DNA of 8,110 nucleotides from an uncultured bacterium (GTDB taxonomy: Bacteria; Actinomycetota; Actinomycetes; S36-B12). Position numbers and translations under genes: made by a program. The stretch spans positions 1-8,110 of the forward strand of contig CAJAKT010000016.1 in assembly GCA_903940375.1 (NCBI GenBank). The letters are read 5' to 3'. Positions 5,776-8,110 of the stretch are shown in pieces. The notes beneath the pieces were generated by a model that worked only from the letters and a program-made list of their open reading frames with translations, did no database searches and was not told the DNA's origin. How positions within the stretch are numbered: the stretch's first letter is position 1; every line of letters begins with the position of its first letter.

Positions 5776-6432
5776 ATGACGACAGCACTGCCCGTCGAGG
5801 TCTGGTCCGATGTGGTGTGCCCCTGGTGCTGTGTCGGTCGAGCCGAGTTGCAGCGAGCCCTCGCTGGTTTCGAGCACGCCGACGCGGTCGACGTCACCTG
5901 GCGCAGTTTCGAGCTGGACCCTGCTGCGCCAGCAATACAGACCGCGTCACTCGCCGAGCAGCTGTCGCACAAGCTCGGCGCAGGCACCGAGCAGGTCCAG
6001 GCGATGTTCGCCGGCATTGCCGCACGCGGAGCGGAGGTCGGCATCGACTTCCGCTTCGACATCGCTCAGTCGGGCAACACCTTCGACGCCCACCGGCTGC
6101 TCCACCTGGCCAGGGCCGAAGGCAAGCAGGACGTGCTCAAGGATCGTCTCTTCACCGCCTACTTCACCGAAGGCGAGGCCATCGGTGACCCCGTGACCCT
6201 CCGGCGGCTCGCCATCGAGGCCGGCCTGAATCCGGAATCGGTCGAAGGCGTGCTTGCATCCGACCGGTTTGCCACCGAGGTGCGTGCCGACGAGGAGGAG
6301 GCCCGCAGCCTGCAGGTCTCCGGCGTGCCCTTCTTCGTCATCGACCGACGCTATGGCGTTTCCGGGGCCCAGCCCGCCGCAACCCTGCTGTCCGCACTGC
6401 AGCAGGCCTGGGCCGACCGCAGCGCGCGCTAG
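5776..6432 (+). CDS. FrnE-type DsbA-family thiol oxidoreductase
   Basis: This is a cytoplasmic thioredoxin-fold protein of the DsbA superfamily, FrnE branch, of 218 residues. The start MTTALPVEVWSDVVCPWC places the redox motif CPWC at 15-18 directly after the first beta strand. A helical insertion follows (about 55-160) containing NTFDAHRLLHLA (101-112), a FrnE signature, and then the cis-proline loop SGVPFFVID at 182-190 and SGAQP at 196-200. No signal peptide is present, so it should act in the cytosol as an oxidoreductase or disulfide isomerase. The residue after CPWC is a third cysteine (CPWCCVG), where relatives usually have Tyr or another non-Cys residue. It diverges from pxpA with only 48 bases between starts, and it ends 6 bases before the end of the convergent PAS-GGDEF-EAL gene. 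The exact substrate is unknown; older database names such as 2-hydroxychromene-2-carboxylate isomerase or polyketide biosynthesis protein reflect the fold rather than a proven reaction. Confidence 0.9.
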   Translation: MTTALPVEVWSDVVCPWCCVGRAELQRALAGFEHADAVDVTWRSFELDPAAPAIQTASLAEQLSHKLGAGTEQVQAMFAGIAARGAEVGIDFRFDIAQSGNTFDAHRLLHLARAEGKQDVLKDRLFTAYFTEGEAIGDPVTLRRLAIEAGLNPESVEGVLASDRFATEVRADEEEARSLQVSGVPFFVIDRRYGVSGAQPAATLLSALQQAWADRSAR

Positions 6433-6438
6433 CCTCGA

Positions 6439-8110
6439 TCAGACGGAGACGGAACTCACCTGCGGCGTCTCCGCCGCCGGGGCTGGCCGCGCGAGCAGGT
6501 AACCCTGACCCCAGCCGATCCCGGCCGCCTGCGTTGCCAGAAGCTGGTCGGACGTCTCGATGCCCTCCGCGATGGAGATCGCCCCCACTGCCCGGGCCAA
6601 TTCGCCTGCGGCGCGCAAGAGCCGGGCACCACGAGGCGTCCCTGAGCGCTGAATGAATGCTCTATCGATCTTCACGCCCTCAATGGGGAACGTCTGCAGG
6701 TACGCGAGAGCGGAGTAGCCGGTGCCGAAATCATCGATGGCGATCCGCACTCCCATGTCATGCAACTGGCGCAGCTCATCCTCCACGGATTCACCCGAGG
6801 TGAGCAGCGACGTTTCCAGCACCTCGATGCCCAGATTCGAGGGCGGGATGCCATGGCGATCGAGCATCTCCCGCACGAGGGCGGGCAGCCGACCACGACC
6901 CAGCTGACGCGGCGAGACGTTCACGGACATCAGGTGATGCTCGTATCCGGGAATCGACTGCCACCGGGCCTGAACCGCCAGCGCGTGATCCAGCACCCAA
7001 GCACCGACGTCCTCGATCAACGGGCCGGATTCGATGGCGGTCAGGAAGGAGGCCGGCGACAGCAGGCCCTCGACCGGATCGTCCCAGCGCAGCAACGCCT
7101 CGGACCCGACCGTGCGTCCGGATGCCAGATCCACGAACGGCTGGAAGTGCAGCACGAACTCATCGGCGGCAAGCGCCTCCGAGATCCGCTCCCGGGAGAT
7201 GGCCCGCGCCCGCACGTCGACTCGCTGCTGGTCAGCGAAGAGGGTCCAGCGATCACGGCCCGCCTGCTTGGACACGTACATGGCCGTCTCCGCGTCGCGC
7301 AGCATTGCCTGCGCATCACCGGAGTAGGGCGGGCTCATCACGACCCCGTAGCTGGCGCTCGGCCGAACCGAAGCGATGTCAAGGTTGATCGCCTCCGCGA
7401 GCGCCTCTCGGATGCGATGACAGGCTGCACCGAAGTCCCAGTCCGGCGGGATCTCTCGCATCAGGAAGGCGAATTCGTCGCCACCGAGCCGGGCAACGAG
7501 ATCCTGCGGTCCTGCCAGCGCGTCCAGCCTCTCAGCGACCGTCTCGAGGAGTCGGTCACCGTAGGCGTGGCCGAAAGCATCGTTGACGTCGCGGAAGTCG
7601 TCGAGGTCGATGAGCACCAGGGCGAAGGCCGAGCGGTCGGAGGTATCGAGACACCCAGCAATGCGGGCAAGCAGGGACTCACGATTCCAGAGGCCGGTCA
7701 GTGCATCGTTCGATGCCCGGTAGCCGAGTTCCGCCTCCGCCAGTCTGCGCCTGGTGATGTCGACGTGCGTGACCACGGCGCCCTCGCCACCGACCAGCGG
7801 AAGCACCTGCATGTGGTACCACAGGGTGTCCCCTGCGGCCCTCATCTCGTAGTCGAGCTCGAATCCCGTCAGAGTGCCGTCCAGCACCCGCCGGATTCCG
7901 TCCAGCGCCCGAGCAGCACTCTCGGCGCCACCAAGCGACGTGGCGGCCGCGCGCTGGCACACCTCGAGGTAGTCGACACCTGTCCAGTCCGGTTCCGGCT
8001 CGTCGGCATAGTCGCGCCAGATGCGATGCCACTCCTGATTCGTCGCGACGATCCGCCCGTGACGATCAAGGAGAGCACTCTGCGACGGCAACGAGTCGAG
8101 AATCGCTCGC
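6439..8110 (-). CDS. PAS-GGDEF-EAL cyclic-di-GMP protein (N-terminus beyond right edge)
   Basis: This is a sensor protein with both a diguanylate cyclase and a phosphodiesterase domain for cyclic di-GMP; 556 residues are visible. The frame stays open to the right edge, reading RAILDSLPSQSALLDRHG, a normal PAS opening. A TTG at 8091 is the Leu of DSLP, not a start. Numbering from that Leu, the PAS domain runs to about 116 (WYHMQVLPL...DITRRR at 91-116), GGDEF spans about 125-288 with the intact active site RLGGDEF at 201-207 and IDLDDFRDVND at 161-171, and EAL spans about 300-540. EAL residues look complete: E331-A-L with R335, N391, E423, IDDFGTG at 452-458, K474, EGIET at 509-513 and Q529. 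The product-inhibition I-site (RxxD before GGDEF) reads GPQD, so its arginine is missing. No membrane segment is visible, but one could lie in the missing part. Net activity cannot be read from sequence. Confidence 0.93.
   Translation of the reverse strand, partial: RAILDSLPSQSALLDRHGRIVATNQEWHRIWRDYADEPEPDWTGVDYLEVCQRAAATSLGGAESAARALDGIRRVLDGTLTGFELDYEMRAAGDTLWYHMQVLPLVGGEGAVVTHVDITRRRLAEAELGYRASNDALTGLWNRESLLARIAGCLDTSDRSAFALVLIDLDDFRDVNDAFGHAYGDRLLETVAERLDALAGPQDLVARLGGDEFAFLMREIPPDWDFGAACHRIREALAEAINLDIASVRPSASYGVVMSPPYSGDAQAMLRDAETAMYVSKQAGRDRWTLFADQQRVDVRARAISRERISEALAADEFVLHFQPFVDLASGRTVGSEALLRWDDPVEGLLSPASFLTAIESGPLIEDVGAWVLDHALAVQARWQSIPGYEHHLMSVNVSPRQLGRGRLPALVREMLDRHGIPPSNLGIEVLETSLLTSGESVEDELRQLHDMGVRIAIDDFGTGYSALAYLQTFPIEGVKIDRAFIQRSGTPRGARLLRAAGELARAVGAISIAEGIETSDQLLATQAAGIGWGQGYLLARPAPAAETPQVSSVSV
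6444..6473. terminator. 8-bp inverted repeat at a convergent gene end, possible terminator
   Basis: CGGAGACG at 6444-6451 and CGTCTCCG at 6466-6473 form a perfect 8-bp stem with a 14-base loop. It starts 11 bases after the stop of the FrnE-type gene and lies inside the last codons of the convergent PAS-GGDEF-EAL gene. No T-run follows on either strand, so it could be a non-canonical terminator for the plus-strand gene or chance. Confidence 0.35.

Noticed and set aside
8089..8091. TTG as the start codon of the PAS-GGDEF-EAL gene
   Set aside because: The frame stays open to the window edge, and the upstream residues RAILDS complete a normal PAS opening (ILDSLPSQSALLD), so the codon is an internal Leu and the gene is simply cut by the window.
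1..8110. Mobile elements, CRISPR arrays, tRNA or rRNA genes, riboswitches, large direct repeats
   Set aside because: None was seen on reading both strands. Gene order, coding density and base composition look uniform, with no sign of recent insertion.

Overview
This 8.1-kb window looks like ordinary chromosomal backbone from a high-GC Gram-positive bacterium of the Actinobacteria. The evidence is very high G+C with C/G-ending codons, a DUF3097 protein and an LppM-type lipoprotein (both typically actinobacterial), a MatB-like ligase of the Streptomyces kind, and start regions that resemble actinobacterial leaderless promoters. I cannot name the genus. I see no mobile element, CRISPR array, tRNA, rRNA or phage gene. 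Coding density is close to 100%, and no gene-free gap exceeds about 60 bases.

Layout from left to right. (1) 1-364, minus: N-terminal part of a DUF3097 protein that runs off the left edge. (2) Divergent from it, 427-1794 plus: a malonyl-CoA ligase-like AMP-forming synthetase, overlapping by 4 bases (ATGA) an LppM-family lipoprotein with a second, C-terminal membrane anchor (1791-2615). (3) Convergent to that, a minus-strand transcription unit read right to left: pxpA (5727-4951), pxpB (4954-4301) and pxpC (4304-3396), joined by two 4-base overlaps, then after 33 bases a DUF554 membrane protein (3362-2622). PxpABC together form the ATP-dependent prokaryotic 5-oxoprolinase, which opens 5-oxo-L-proline (pyroglutamate) to glutamate. 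(4) Divergent from pxpA, 5776-6432 plus: a FrnE-type DsbA-family thiol oxidoreductase. (5) Convergent to it, from the right edge to 6439 on the minus strand: a PAS-GGDEF-EAL cyclic-di-GMP protein whose N-terminus lies outside the window.

The metabolic core is the 5-oxoproline salvage operon, with DUF554 as a possible fourth member. The ligase-lipoprotein pair is tightly coupled, but no shared function is known to me. The most notable structure is regulatory. All four genes that head divergent units (DUF3097, the ligase, pxpA and the FrnE-type gene) can be read with a TANNNT -10 element exactly six bases before the start codon and no Shine-Dalgarno sequence, which is the pattern of leaderless transcripts. 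Two genes inside the minus-strand operon do have Shine-Dalgarno-like sites. I found no convincing previously undescribed system here.
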